A stretch of 21,086 bases of DNA from CAZYMF01 sp964648215 (GTDB lineage: Bacteria > Desulfobacterota > Binatia > HRBIN30 > JACQVA1). Of this stretch, positions 14,262 to 21,086 are shown one piece after another. A program made the position numbers and the translations under genes. Every line of letters starts with the position of its first letter. The first letter of the stretch is position 1. The stretch spans positions 1-21,086 of the forward strand of contig CAZYMF010000071.1 of the NCBI GenBank assembly GCA_964648215.1, in the 5' to 3' direction. Under the pieces are notes generated by a model, which saw only the letters and a program-made list of their open reading frames with translations, ran no database searches and had not been told where the DNA came from.

Positions 14262-14299
14262 CGGCGAAGGTGCGATCCTCCTCGAGATTGGAACCGCCG
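14262..14299 (-). repeat. Right arm of imperfect inverted repeat
   Basis: Inverted partner of 14152-14189, separated by 72 bases that contain further GC-rich self-complementary parts (GCCGCAG and CTGCGGC). Confidence 0.5.
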
Positions 14300-14451
14300 C
14301 TCCGGTGACGGACCCGAGCTCGCCCGCTTCTCGTGCCGCTGTCGGGTGACGAGATGGATGCGTCTGAGGTGTCTACGCCGGCGAGCTCGTCGAGGAACGA
14401 TTCGGTCGAATGCGTGCGACAAATTGGAAGTTGATCGCTGCGACCACCGAT

Positions 14452-14958
14452 TCAAGTGGGGCAAGTAGGGAGAGTGCAGTCCCCGCCATCGCCCAAGATC
14501 TGACCCACATGGCAAAGACCGAGAACGTTCGGCAAAGGGCCAAGAGTATCCGTACACGACAATTGGATAGAAACGATCTGGATCGGGTTCGGGCAGTGAC
14601 TGACCAGTGTGTTCGGATCTGTCGGCATAAACATCTGGGTCGTTCGCATCGAACACTGAGCACCCTGGACCGTAATGATCGTAAAAATGGGTAGGGTTGC
14701 GTGGGCGGCCAGAGCGGTCAGCGCGACCACGAAACCGACCACGGCGATTGCCCGCCCGGCTGTACGTCGCAGAAGATACGCGGCGACGCCGCTCAACACG
14801 ACAGCCAGGAGAGCCAGCAGGGGCATCCCCATGACGGGTGCGGCAGCGAGCGGAGTGGTGGTCACGGTGCCACCTCCTCCCTGCTGTGCAAACGCAGCGA
14901 GTGGCGCAACAAGCGCGGCCAGAGCCACGACGACGTGAGGCAATCTGCGAATTCTCAT
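14452..14958 (-). CDS. Small exported protein with mid-chain exosortase-like sorting segment (midcut-by-XrtH-like)
   Basis: 168 residues. A signal peptide (1-24, cut after AAFA) and a Gly/Thr stretch precede a segment at 41-65, PVMGMPLLALLAVVLSGVAA then YLLRR. It has the layout of an exosortase signal (Pro-rich motif, hydrophobic helix, basic patch) but sits in the middle of the protein. A second hydrophobic helix (70-86) and a C-terminal domain with six Cys (102, 122, 135, 149, 161, 166), likely three disulfides, follow. This layout resembles a family I recall as midcut-by-XrtH, presumed to be cut mid-chain by exosortase H. GGGGGAGAA precedes the ATG. No exosortase gene is in view. It could instead be an ordinary two-helix membrane protein with a Cys-rich outer domain. 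Confidence 0.75.
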   Translation of the reverse strand: MRIRRLPHVVVALAALVAPLAAFAQQGGGGTVTTTPLAAAPVMGMPLLALLAVVLSGVAAYLLRRTAGRAIAVVGFVVALTALAAHATLPIFTIITVQGAQCSMRTTQMFMPTDPNTLVSHCPNPIQIVSIQLSCTDTLGPLPNVLGLCHVGQILGDGGDCTLPTCPT

Positions 14959-15363
14959 GGACAGGTTCTCCCCCAGACAAGAAGTGTTGGCTCAGCAACG
15001 ATGGGCAGTCTACCGCAAAAGCGGACCGAAGCACAGACTGGCATGGCAAGCTCACCGACTGCGGCTTGCCGGCGCGAAGACTTGCGCCACCGAGCACGCC
15101 CGACTCCCGACACCCGACACGGGTTGCGGGCAGCGCCCGCGCCACGGGGAAGAAGATGGGAATGGTCGGTCCGCCGTTCTCGAAACTGCTCGGCCACGCG
15201 AGTATGATCGGCGCCCAATGACGGTGAAGCAGAGGAACGTCCCTGGCAAAGAGCGCACCGAAGGTCCGCCGCTCGACCGTGACTTCGGTGGGGCTCCCAT
15301 CCGGCGTTTTCGTGGCGTGCCCCGATCGCGTGATCGGCTTCGAGAAGGGAGACAACAGCAGAG
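14959..15363. other. Divergent intergenic region, no gene recognised
   Basis: 405 bases between the midcut-like gene (leftward) and the PLP enzyme gene (rightward). No frame gives a recognisable product. AAGGGAGA at 15345-15352 is a rather distant Shine-Dalgarno candidate for the PLP enzyme (11 bases from its ATG). No riboswitch-like fold was recognised, though I looked for a SAM-type element because of the enzyme family. Confidence 0.5.
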
Positions 15364-16587
15364 ATGACGAGAACAGGCTCTGGGGACTGGCGAATCGACA
15401 CCAGGTGCGTTCACGCCGGAGAAGGAGTGGATGCGGAGACCCGGGCGATTCGACGACCGATTCACATGGCGAACTCGTACGAGCTGCCCACCGACGTCGA
15501 AGCGCTGGCCCAGGTGTTCTCCTGGGATCACCTGGACAAGTTCAACTACACGCGGGAGCACAGTGCCACCCCGCGCCATCTCGAAGAGCGTCTGGCGGTG
15601 CTCGAAGGCAGCGAAGACTGCGTCGTGACGGCGAGCGGCATGGGGGCGGTGTCGGCGGCCCTGTTCGCCTTGCTGAACGCCGGCGATCACATCGTCGCCT
15701 CCGAGATCTGCTACACCGGCACGCAGAAACTGCTCGGGTTTCACGCCCCGCGCTTCGGCATCGAGGTCAGCCTCGTCGACACCACCGATCTGGACGCGGT
15801 GCGCGGCGCGATGCGGCGCAACACCAAGGTCGTCCTGGTCGAGACCCCGGGGAACCCGCTGGTCTCGATCAGCGACATCCAGGCCATCGCCGCGACCGCC
15901 CACGGCGCCGGCGCCATGCTGGTCGTCGACAGTACCTGGTCGGGGCTCATCGGGCAGAGGCCGTTGCAGCTCGGAGCGGATGTGGTCATTCACAGCGCAA
16001 CGAAGTACCTCAACGGGCACGGCGACGCCCTCGGCGGCGCGATCCTGGGTCGCAAGGAATTCCTCGGCCGCGTGCGCGAGTACGGCATCGTCCATCTCGG
16101 CGCCTGCATCAGCCCGTTCAACGCCTGGCTCATCATGCGCGGGCTGGTCACCCTGCCCCTGCGCATGAAGCAGCACGCGGAGAACGCGCTCGCGGTGGCC
16201 CGCTTCCTGGAGGGGCACGCGCGCGTCGAGGCGGTGCGCTATCCGGGACTGCCGAGCCACCCGCAGCACGCGCTGGCGGCTCGGCAGATGCAGAGCTTCT
16301 CCGGAATGATGACCTTCCGCCTCGACTGCGAGCTGCTGGAGAACTTCGAGTTCATCAAGCGGCTCGGGATGATCACGCACGCGGTCTCGCTCGGGCACGA
16401 CCAGAGCCTGATCTTCTACCTGCCGACGGTGTTCTTCTTCCAGGACATGGTGGTCTTCGACGAGCGGCAGAAGGAGAAGTACGCGCAGGTGATGGGCGAC
16501 GGGGTGTTTCGCTTCAGCACCGGCATCGAGCACGCCGACGACATCATCGCCGACCTGTCGCAGGCCCTGGATGGGTTGCCGCGGTGA
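15364..16587 (+). CDS. Cys/Met-metabolism PLP-dependent enzyme (cystathionine/methionine gamma-lyase family)
   Basis: 407 residues of the trans-sulfuration fold-type I family. PLP binding is shown by SGMGAVSAAL (91-100), VVDST with Asp189, and HSATKYLNGHGDALGG (210-225) with Lys214 as the Schiff-base lysine. Tyr62-x-Arg64 (YTREHSATPRHLE) supplies the phosphate contact from the neighbouring subunit. Oddities are EHSATPRHLE where most relatives have NPT-LE, ICYTGTQ at 115-121 where YGGT is usual, and STWSGLIGQRP (190-200) in place of NTFATP-QRP. The reaction (gamma-lyase, beta-lyase, sulfhydrylase or gamma-synthase) therefore cannot be called. It is convergent with, and 12 bases from, an MttB-family methyltransferase gene, which may point to methylated-sulfur or methyl-group metabolism. 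Confidence 0.88.
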   Translation: MTRTGSGDWRIDTRCVHAGEGVDAETRAIRRPIHMANSYELPTDVEALAQVFSWDHLDKFNYTREHSATPRHLEERLAVLEGSEDCVVTASGMGAVSAALFALLNAGDHIVASEICYTGTQKLLGFHAPRFGIEVSLVDTTDLDAVRGAMRRNTKVVLVETPGNPLVSISDIQAIAATAHGAGAMLVVDSTWSGLIGQRPLQLGADVVIHSATKYLNGHGDALGGAILGRKEFLGRVREYGIVHLGACISPFNAWLIMRGLVTLPLRMKQHAENALAVARFLEGHARVEAVRYPGLPSHPQHALAARQMQSFSGMMTFRLDCELLENFEFIKRLGMITHAVSLGHDQSLIFYLPTVFFFQDMVVFDERQKEKYAQVMGDGVFRFSTGIEHADDIIADLSQALDGLPR

Positions 16588-16599
16588 GGCGTCGGCCGT

Positions 16600-18063
16600 T
16601 CACTGCTCCCACTCCGCCTTCTCGTAGTCACCCATCTCCCGCTGCTGCACGGTGCGGAGATAGGCTTGCAGCTCCCGCTCGACCGCGGCGTCGAGCGCGC
16701 GAGGTTGGTGCTTGGTGAGGATCTCCCGCACGCGCTCGCGGGCCAGGTCGAACGCCGTCTTGGAGCCCTTGCTTTCCCAACTCTCGCGGGCGTCGCGGCG
16801 CAGAAGGCGCGGGCGGAGATACTCCTGGCGGTAGTGCCGCGCCGTATGCTCCTTGTCGAGGTAGTGCCCGGCGAAGCCAACCTCCTTGATCAAGTCGAGG
16901 GCCAGCGTGTCCTCGTTGACCTCGATGCCGCGCGCGAGCCGGAGCGCGCGGCCGCAGAGCTCGTCGTCGAGCACGAGCAGCGGGTGACTCTCGGCCATGG
17001 TCGACTCCAGCGTGCCGCCGCAGGTGATGAAGCTCACGCCTGCCAAGACCGCCGGGAGCAACGTGCTCGTCCGCTCCAGCACGCATTGCAGATCCACCGT
17101 GTTGGCCTCCGTCGCCGCCGCCACGGCGCGGCACGGCAGGCCGTAGTGGCGCGCGAGCTGCGCCGAGGCCGCGCTGATCAAGGCGGTTTCGATCGACCCG
17201 AGCGCAGGACGGGCGGTCGCCATGTCCGCGATGGTCGACACCGAGCCGTAGAGCACCGGGGTGCCGGGGGCGATGGTCTGGGCCAGCGTCACGTGCGCCA
17301 GGATCTCCGCGTTGTGCTGGGCCAGGAGCCCCGCCAGCGTCGCCGGGGCCGTCGACCCGGCCATGGCTTCGGGCGACATCGCCATCGGTTGCCGATACTC
17401 GGCGAGCATGTACATGCCCTCGAGCTGGAGGGCGATCATCTGCAGCGGGCTCATCGCCGAGCAGATGCCGAAGAAGCGGGGACGTTGTTGCAGCTCCTCC
17501 TTGCCACCGACCGCGATGGCCATCATCCGCATCATGTCCTCGCTCGCCAACACCCCGTAGCAGCCCATGCCGAACGACTTGCGCGAGCTCTGCGCCCAGG
17601 CGAGGATCGCCTCGGCGTGAATGGTGGTCATCGGAACATCGTTGGGCCAGATGTCCATCTGACTGTTGTGGATGTGGTCGAGCCCGTCGATGAGGCGCAG
17701 GTGGTCGCGGACGTCTGCGATCGTCGTCGGTCGCAGCTGGCCGGTCTCCGTATCGAAGATCTTCGTCGGCGTGCCGAGCGCGGCGAAATTCACCTGCCCC
17801 GCGCCGATCTCCATGCGAAAGCTCGGGTCGGCGCCGTACAGCGCGAAGGATCGGGGCGCCTGCGCCACGGCCCGGCGGACGAGCCTCTCGGGAAAGCGCA
17901 CCGTGCGCGTGCCGTCGTCGACCCGCGCCCCGGCGGCGCGCAGGTCATCGCGCGCTCGCTTGAGATCCACGCGCAGGCCGATCTCCTCCAGAATACCCAT
18001 GGACGCGGCATCGATCCGCTCGACCTCCGCGGCACTGAGAGCTTCGAAATATCCGGGTTTCAC
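16600..18063 (-). CDS. MttB-family (trimethylamine/betaine-type) corrinoid methyltransferase
   Basis: 487 residues of the MttB superfamily, whose members move a methyl group from a quaternary or tertiary amine (trimethylamine, glycine betaine, proline betaine, carnitine) to a corrinoid protein. Markers include SMGILEEIGLRVD near the N-terminus, MDIWPNDVP, the barrel parts SAMSPLQMI and GSVSTIADM, EANTVDLQ, and a C-terminal HYRQEYLRPRLLRRD. No in-frame TAG is present, so it is a non-pyrrolysine member, more probably a betaine- or other amine-demethylase. I place the start at GTG 18063, with AGGGAGGG just before it; the open frame extends 44 codons further without family resemblance. Neither the cognate corrinoid protein nor the MtbA-type partner is in the window. 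Substrate unknown. Confidence 0.9.
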   Translation of the reverse strand: MKPGYFEALSAAEVERIDAASMGILEEIGLRVDLKRARDDLRAAGARVDDGTRTVRFPERLVRRAVAQAPRSFALYGADPSFRMEIGAGQVNFAALGTPTKIFDTETGQLRPTTIADVRDHLRLIDGLDHIHNSQMDIWPNDVPMTTIHAEAILAWAQSSRKSFGMGCYGVLASEDMMRMMAIAVGGKEELQQRPRFFGICSAMSPLQMIALQLEGMYMLAEYRQPMAMSPEAMAGSTAPATLAGLLAQHNAEILAHVTLAQTIAPGTPVLYGSVSTIADMATARPALGSIETALISAASAQLARHYGLPCRAVAAATEANTVDLQCVLERTSTLLPAVLAGVSFITCGGTLESTMAESHPLLVLDDELCGRALRLARGIEVNEDTLALDLIKEVGFAGHYLDKEHTARHYRQEYLRPRLLRRDARESWESKGSKTAFDLARERVREILTKHQPRALDAAVERELQAYLRTVQQREMGDYEKAEWEQ

Positions 18064-18291
18064 CTGACCCTCCCTTGAGCCTGTGCAAGTTGCATCGATT
18101 CGGACGAAGGCATCTTCGAACCGCGCCTCGCCCGCAAGCTCGACGTGCTGCACCTTTGCGCAAGAAACAAATGCCCGGTCAACCGCAGGGGACATTGTGG
18201 ACCATCGTCAATGCGGTCGGCGGCGCCTTCGGAGTCGTCGCGGTAGCCGCCCCCCTGCCGACGATTGGCATCGCGCCCGTCCTGGTCGGCG

Positions 18292-18483
18292 CCCTGCTCC
18301 GGTACGCAGGGATCGGAGTTCCAACTCGGAACTGTCGGGGATCTCTGCGTAGATCTCTGCGTACGCCGGGCAGCGTATCTCGCTCTCCCAGGCAGCCACG
18401 ACCCGGGCCACGACGCTGTCGCCCTTTGCAATCAGCTGCTGGTATTGCTCGTGCTAGTCCGGGAAAGCGAAGCCAAGTACAGG
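18292..18483 (-). pseudogene. Possible SnoaL-like (ester cyclase/NTF2-fold) remnant
   Basis: One minus-strand frame reads LGFAFPD, a stop codon, then HEQYQQLIAKGDSVVARVV and, after divergence, AEIPDSSELELRSL. The FPD...LIA-x-GD-x-VVARV pattern is that of SnoaL-like polyketide cyclase/NTF2-fold proteins. An adjoining frame further upstream (from about 18589, MNRRLGRTTAELVRNRRG) also looks protein-like, consistent with a frameshift. The internal stop, the frame change and the short length point to decay. The identification is tentative. Confidence 0.35.
18340..18363. repeat. 12-bp tandem duplication
   Basis: GATCTCTGCGTA occurs twice in immediate succession. In the possible SnoaL-like remnant it would duplicate four residues (YAEIYAEI), compatible with relaxed selection. 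Confidence 0.8.
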
Positions 18484-18600
18484 AACGATAGTCCGCGACG
18501 AATTGCGACGCGTAGACCCATGGGGATGCGGTCAACCCCCTTCGGTTCCGAACCAGCTCGGCGGTCGTGCGACCCAGTCTCCTGTTCATGTGCGCGATGC

Positions 18601-18662
18601 TTGTAATCTGCACGGCCACGGGCCATATAGTCACATAGTTGGTGTGAACCTATCGCTAGGTT
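18601..18662 (+). promoter_or_regulatory. Possible promoter and hairpin upstream of the surface protein
   Basis: TTGTAA (18601-18606) and TATAGT (18626-18631) are 19 bases apart, slightly long for sigma70. AACCTA-TCGC-TAGGTT (18647-18662) forms a 6-bp hairpin between this and the ribosome-binding site, possibly an operator or leader hairpin. Both are weak calls. Confidence 0.3.
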
Positions 18663-18688
18663 GCGTCGGGACAAGCGCGGAGGAGAAC

Positions 18689-21016
18689 ATGGGCGAAGCG
18701 GAGCGGAAGCGGCCAGCGCGGATTCTGGGTGTACTGGTGGGCGTCGCTCTCGCCTTGCCACCGGCGGCGGGCGCCGCGACGACCACCATCCCGGTGACCA
18801 GCACCACCCAGGAGGTGGCGCCGTTCACGGTGAACGGCAACTGCAGCCTGGGTGAGGCGATCGCCTCGGCGGACGCCGATGCGCAGAAGGACGCTTGCGC
18901 ACCGAGCAGCGGAGCGTTCGGCGGCGGCGGCCCGTTCGTCATTCAGTTGCAGTCCGGCGCCACGTACACGCTCTCCCAGGCGGACAACTACTGGTACGGC
19001 CCGAACGGCCTGCCGCCGATCTTCACGAGCATCACGATCGAAGGCAACGGCGCGACGATCCAGCGCAGCGGGGCGGCGCCCAAGTTCCGGTTCTTCTATG
19101 TCGCCGGCCCATTCCATCGGCTGCCGGCGGGCGGGAGTCCGCCGACGCCGGGGAATCTGACGCTGCGCAACCTCGAGCTGAACGGCGGCCTGGCCCGCGG
19201 CGGCAACGCCGGCGCGGGTGCTGGCGGCGGTGCCGGGATGGGTGGCGCGATCTTCAACCAGGGCACGTTGCTGCTCGACGGAGTCACCGCGACGGCAAAC
19301 ACGGCCCAGGGCGGAATGGGGGGAGACGACAGCACGACCGGAGGTGGCGGCGGCGGGCTCGGCGGCAACGGCGGCGGATTCGAGGGCGGTGGCGGCGGTT
19401 TCGAGACGGACGGAACCGCCGGTGGCCCGGTGGCCGGTATCTCCGGGAACGGCGGCGGCTTCCTCGCCGCCGAAGGCGGCACGGGCGGCGACGACCTCAC
19501 GCCCGTTCTCGGTATGGGCGGTACCAGCGCAATCGGCGGCAACGGCGGCAACGGAATCAGCACGGGCATGCCCAACCAAAGCGCCGGCGGCGGCGGCGGC
19601 GGGTTCAAGGCCGGCGCCGACGGTGCCACCGCAACGACCGCTACCGGCGGCGCCGGCGCCGACGGCGGCGGCAACGGCGGTGACTCCTCCACTAGCTATG
19701 GCGGCAGCGGCGGTGGCGGAGGGGCGTTCGGCGGCGGCGGTGGCGGGGCAACGACGTTTGCCGGCTCCGGTGGCGGCGGCGTCGGTGGGGGCGGCGGTGG
19801 CGGAGGAGTGTTCGGCGGTGGCGGCGGATTCGGCGCCGGTGGTGGCGATGGCTTCGAGGGCGGCACTGGCGGATTCGGGGGCGGCGCGGGAGAGTACAAC
19901 GTGGGCGGATTCGGCGGCGGCGGCGGCAGCCTCTCTACGGGCGGACCGTTCGGCGGCGACGGCTCGGTGTCGGATGGCGGCCTGCGCGGCGGCGGCGGTG
20001 GCGGCGGCCTCGGCGGCGTCATCTTCAATCACGTCGGCACCGTGACGATCCGCAACTCGACGCTCACCGGCAACACCGCGCGCGGCGGCGCCGCGGCCGA
20101 CGTCAACATCGGCAGCGGCGGCGGCGGCGCCGGGTTGGGCGGCGCGATCTTCAATCTCGCCGGCAGCGTGACGCTCGAAAACGCCACCGTGGCCGGCAAC
20201 ACCGTGCAAGGCGGCAGCGGCGGTACGGGCGCGGATTCGAGTCACTCCGGGCAACCCGGCCAAGGCGTCGGTGGCGCCGTCTTCAATCACTTCACCTCGA
20301 CTGGCATCGGCCTGAGCGCACTGGCCAGTCCACCGACCGCGGCGACCCTCATCGTGAAGAACTCGATCCTCGCCGACTCGACCGACGGCGCCGGAGGGAC
20401 CCCGGCCGACTGCTACGCCACCGCGAGCGTGAGCGTGTTGACCTTGCAGGGCAACAACCTCTTCGAGACGGATGCGACGAGTCCGAACGCCTGCGGCGGC
20501 GGCATGGTGCTCACCGGCGATCCGCAGCTCGGCGCCCTGCAGAACAACGGCGGTTCGACGCGGACGCGGGCGATCGATTCGTCGAGCCCGGCCTTCAATG
20601 CCGGCGACAACACGACCTGCCTGGGCGTGGACCAACGCGATGTCACGCGGCCACAGGGGCCGACGTGCGATCTGGGCGCCTTCGAAGCGGAGGTCGCATC
20701 GCCGACCAGCACGCCGACGGAGACACCGACGAGCACGCCGACGTCGACGCCGACCGGCACGCCCACCGAGACGCCGACGAGCACGCCGACGTCGACGCCG
20801 ACGTTGGCGCCGCGCGAGAACGCCGGGGGCGCGGGGTTCTGTCAAGACGGGCTGGACAACGACGGCGACGGCAAGGTCGACTGTGCCGATCCCGATTGCA
20901 ACTTGACACCTCCGTGCGGCGTCCCGACGCCGGTGCTCTCCGAGCCGCTGATCTTGGTGCTGGTCGCCGTCCTGGGGCTGACGGGGCTCATCGAGATCCG
21001 GAGAAGATGGCGATGA
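18689..21016 (+). CDS. Glycine-rich beta-helix surface protein with choice-of-anchor Q region and exosortase-type C-terminal signal
   Basis: 775 residues. A signal peptide (1-29, ending AAGAA) is followed by a CSLREA-like motif, NGNCSLGEAIASADAD (50-65). Beta-helix rungs such as GGAIFNQGTLLLDGVT, GGVIFNHVGTVTIRNSTLTG and GGAIFNLAGSVTLENATVAG flank a long Gly-rich block (about 170-530) dominated by GGGGG and GGFGGGG runs. Then come DPQLGALQNNGGSTRTRAID and DQRDVTRPQGPTCDLGAFE (choice-of-anchor Q type), a 16-residue Thr-Pro repeat twice, a calcium-binding-like QDGLDNDGDGKVDCADPDC, and the terminal VLSEPLILVLVAVLGLTG plus RRRWR, a PEP-CTERM-like anchor with SEP as its motif. GGAGGAG precedes the ATG. 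Probably surface-exposed or released adhesin or matrix protein; ligand unknown. Confidence 0.88.
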   Translation: MGEAERKRPARILGVLVGVALALPPAAGAATTTIPVTSTTQEVAPFTVNGNCSLGEAIASADADAQKDACAPSSGAFGGGGPFVIQLQSGATYTLSQADNYWYGPNGLPPIFTSITIEGNGATIQRSGAAPKFRFFYVAGPFHRLPAGGSPPTPGNLTLRNLELNGGLARGGNAGAGAGGGAGMGGAIFNQGTLLLDGVTATANTAQGGMGGDDSTTGGGGGGLGGNGGGFEGGGGGFETDGTAGGPVAGISGNGGGFLAAEGGTGGDDLTPVLGMGGTSAIGGNGGNGISTGMPNQSAGGGGGGFKAGADGATATTATGGAGADGGGNGGDSSTSYGGSGGGGGAFGGGGGGATTFAGSGGGGVGGGGGGGGVFGGGGGFGAGGGDGFEGGTGGFGGGAGEYNVGGFGGGGGSLSTGGPFGGDGSVSDGGLRGGGGGGGLGGVIFNHVGTVTIRNSTLTGNTARGGAAADVNIGSGGGGAGLGGAIFNLAGSVTLENATVAGNTVQGGSGGTGADSSHSGQPGQGVGGAVFNHFTSTGIGLSALASPPTAATLIVKNSILADSTDGAGGTPADCYATASVSVLTLQGNNLFETDATSPNACGGGMVLTGDPQLGALQNNGGSTRTRAIDSSSPAFNAGDNTTCLGVDQRDVTRPQGPTCDLGAFEAEVASPTSTPTETPTSTPTSTPTGTPTETPTSTPTSTPTLAPRENAGGAGFCQDGLDNDGDGKVDCADPDCNLTPPCGVPTPVLSEPLILVLVAVLGLTGLIEIRRRWR
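20711..20806 (+). repeat. 48-bp tandem repeat, two copies, encoding the Thr-Pro linker
   Basis: Two consecutive 48-base units encode TPTETPTSTPTSTPTG and TPTETPTSTPTSTPTL. Within each, 6-base ACGCCG-like subunits recur. It forms the extended linker between the beta-helix and the membrane-proximal part. Confidence 0.85.
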
Positions 21017-21086
21017 CGGACGACAGGGGATTCACGACGAGGGTCATCCCCTCCGGGCGTGGGATCCCGCCCTAGACCAACGGCCA

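Larger units (their letters stand above)
13841..14451. other. Intergenic stretch with imperfect inverted repeat, no gene recognised
   Basis: 611 bases between two minus-strand genes for exported proteins. Open frames on both strands are Arg/Ser/Pro-rich, lack recognisable motifs and look non-coding. The main structure is the pair of inverted arms at 14152-14189 and 14262-14299. Confidence 0.5.
18064..18688. other. Intergenic region with possible gene remnant
   Basis: 625 bases separating the MttB-family gene from the glycine-rich surface protein gene, which diverge. It contains a candidate decayed SnoaL-like fragment (18292-18483, minus), a 12-bp tandem duplication (18340-18363), and a promoter-like and hairpin element before the surface protein. 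The remaining frames have no recognisable motif. Confidence 0.5.

Noticed and set aside
14959..15363. SAM or cobalamin riboswitch before the PLP or MttB-family genes
   Set aside because: I looked for conserved core motifs in both upstream regions and saw none; a covariance-model search would be decisive.
15052..16533. Minus-strand open frame opposite the PLP enzyme
   Set aside because: Antisense shadow of a clearly recognised enzyme.
20698..20812. Tandem repeats considered as a CRISPR array
   Set aside because: The units are contiguous, lack spacers, and encode a Thr-Pro linker in frame.
18656..20845. Minus-strand open frame of over 700 codons opposite the glycine-rich protein
   Set aside because: Antisense of GGC/GGN glycine codons gives Ala/Pro/Arg runs and few stops; no motif of its own.

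Overview
The window looks like a draft chromosomal scaffold (two runs of exactly 100 N) from a GC-rich, environmental, probably uncultured bacterium. Several traits resemble what I recall of Candidatus Binatota (formerly counted among Deltaproteobacteria): acyl-CoA dehydrogenase and MaoC genes, an MttB-family methyltransferase, and surface proteins with dockerin-like EF-hand pairs and Thr-Pro linkers of the PTATPTAT type. This placement is an inference from protein style and was not tested.

Layout. 1-1259: queG on the minus strand, followed upstream by an intergenic stretch with a large inverted repeat. 1783-3845: a plus-strand operon of an acyl-CoA dehydrogenase and two MaoC-fold proteins (probably a non-catalytic plus a catalytic hydratase subunit), cut by the first gap. 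3946-5479: a minus-strand protein with an N-formylglutamate-amidohydrolase-like front and an unrecognised beta-rich rear, its C-terminus lost in the same gap. 5894-6223: an isolated small protein joining a ribbon-helix-helix-like segment to a CCCH zinc motif. 6465-9059: a mesaconyl-CoA-hydratase-like tandem MaoC enzyme divergent from an MFS transporter. 9109-10299: a small membrane-anchored protein and phosphoglycerate mutase. 10468-10660: tRNA-Lys and tRNA-Glu.

10637-11659 is the most interesting part. The last 24 bases of tRNA-Glu plus 3 flanking bases are repeated exactly 996 bp downstream, and the DNA between holds a MazEF-type toxin-antitoxin operon, a probable operator and two perfect palindromes, but no recombinase. 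This has the form of a roughly 1-kb integrated micro-island whose recognisable gene content is only a toxin-antitoxin pair. Just beyond it lies a frameshifted C-terminal fragment of an Old Yellow Enzyme family alkene reductase, so this tRNA-flanking region appears to be an insertion and decay zone.

12320-14958: two exported proteins on the minus strand, a dockerin-like/Kelch propeller protein (with the second gap inside its Thr-Pro linker) and a small protein whose exosortase-like sorting segment lies mid-chain. 15364-18063: a Cys/Met-metabolism PLP enzyme with unusual active-site motifs, convergent with an MttB-family methyltransferase. 18292-18483 may hold a decayed SnoaL-like fragment. 18689-21016 encodes a very glycine-rich parallel beta-helix surface protein ending in a PEP-CTERM-like anchor. 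The two sorting signals suggest an exosortase elsewhere in the genome.
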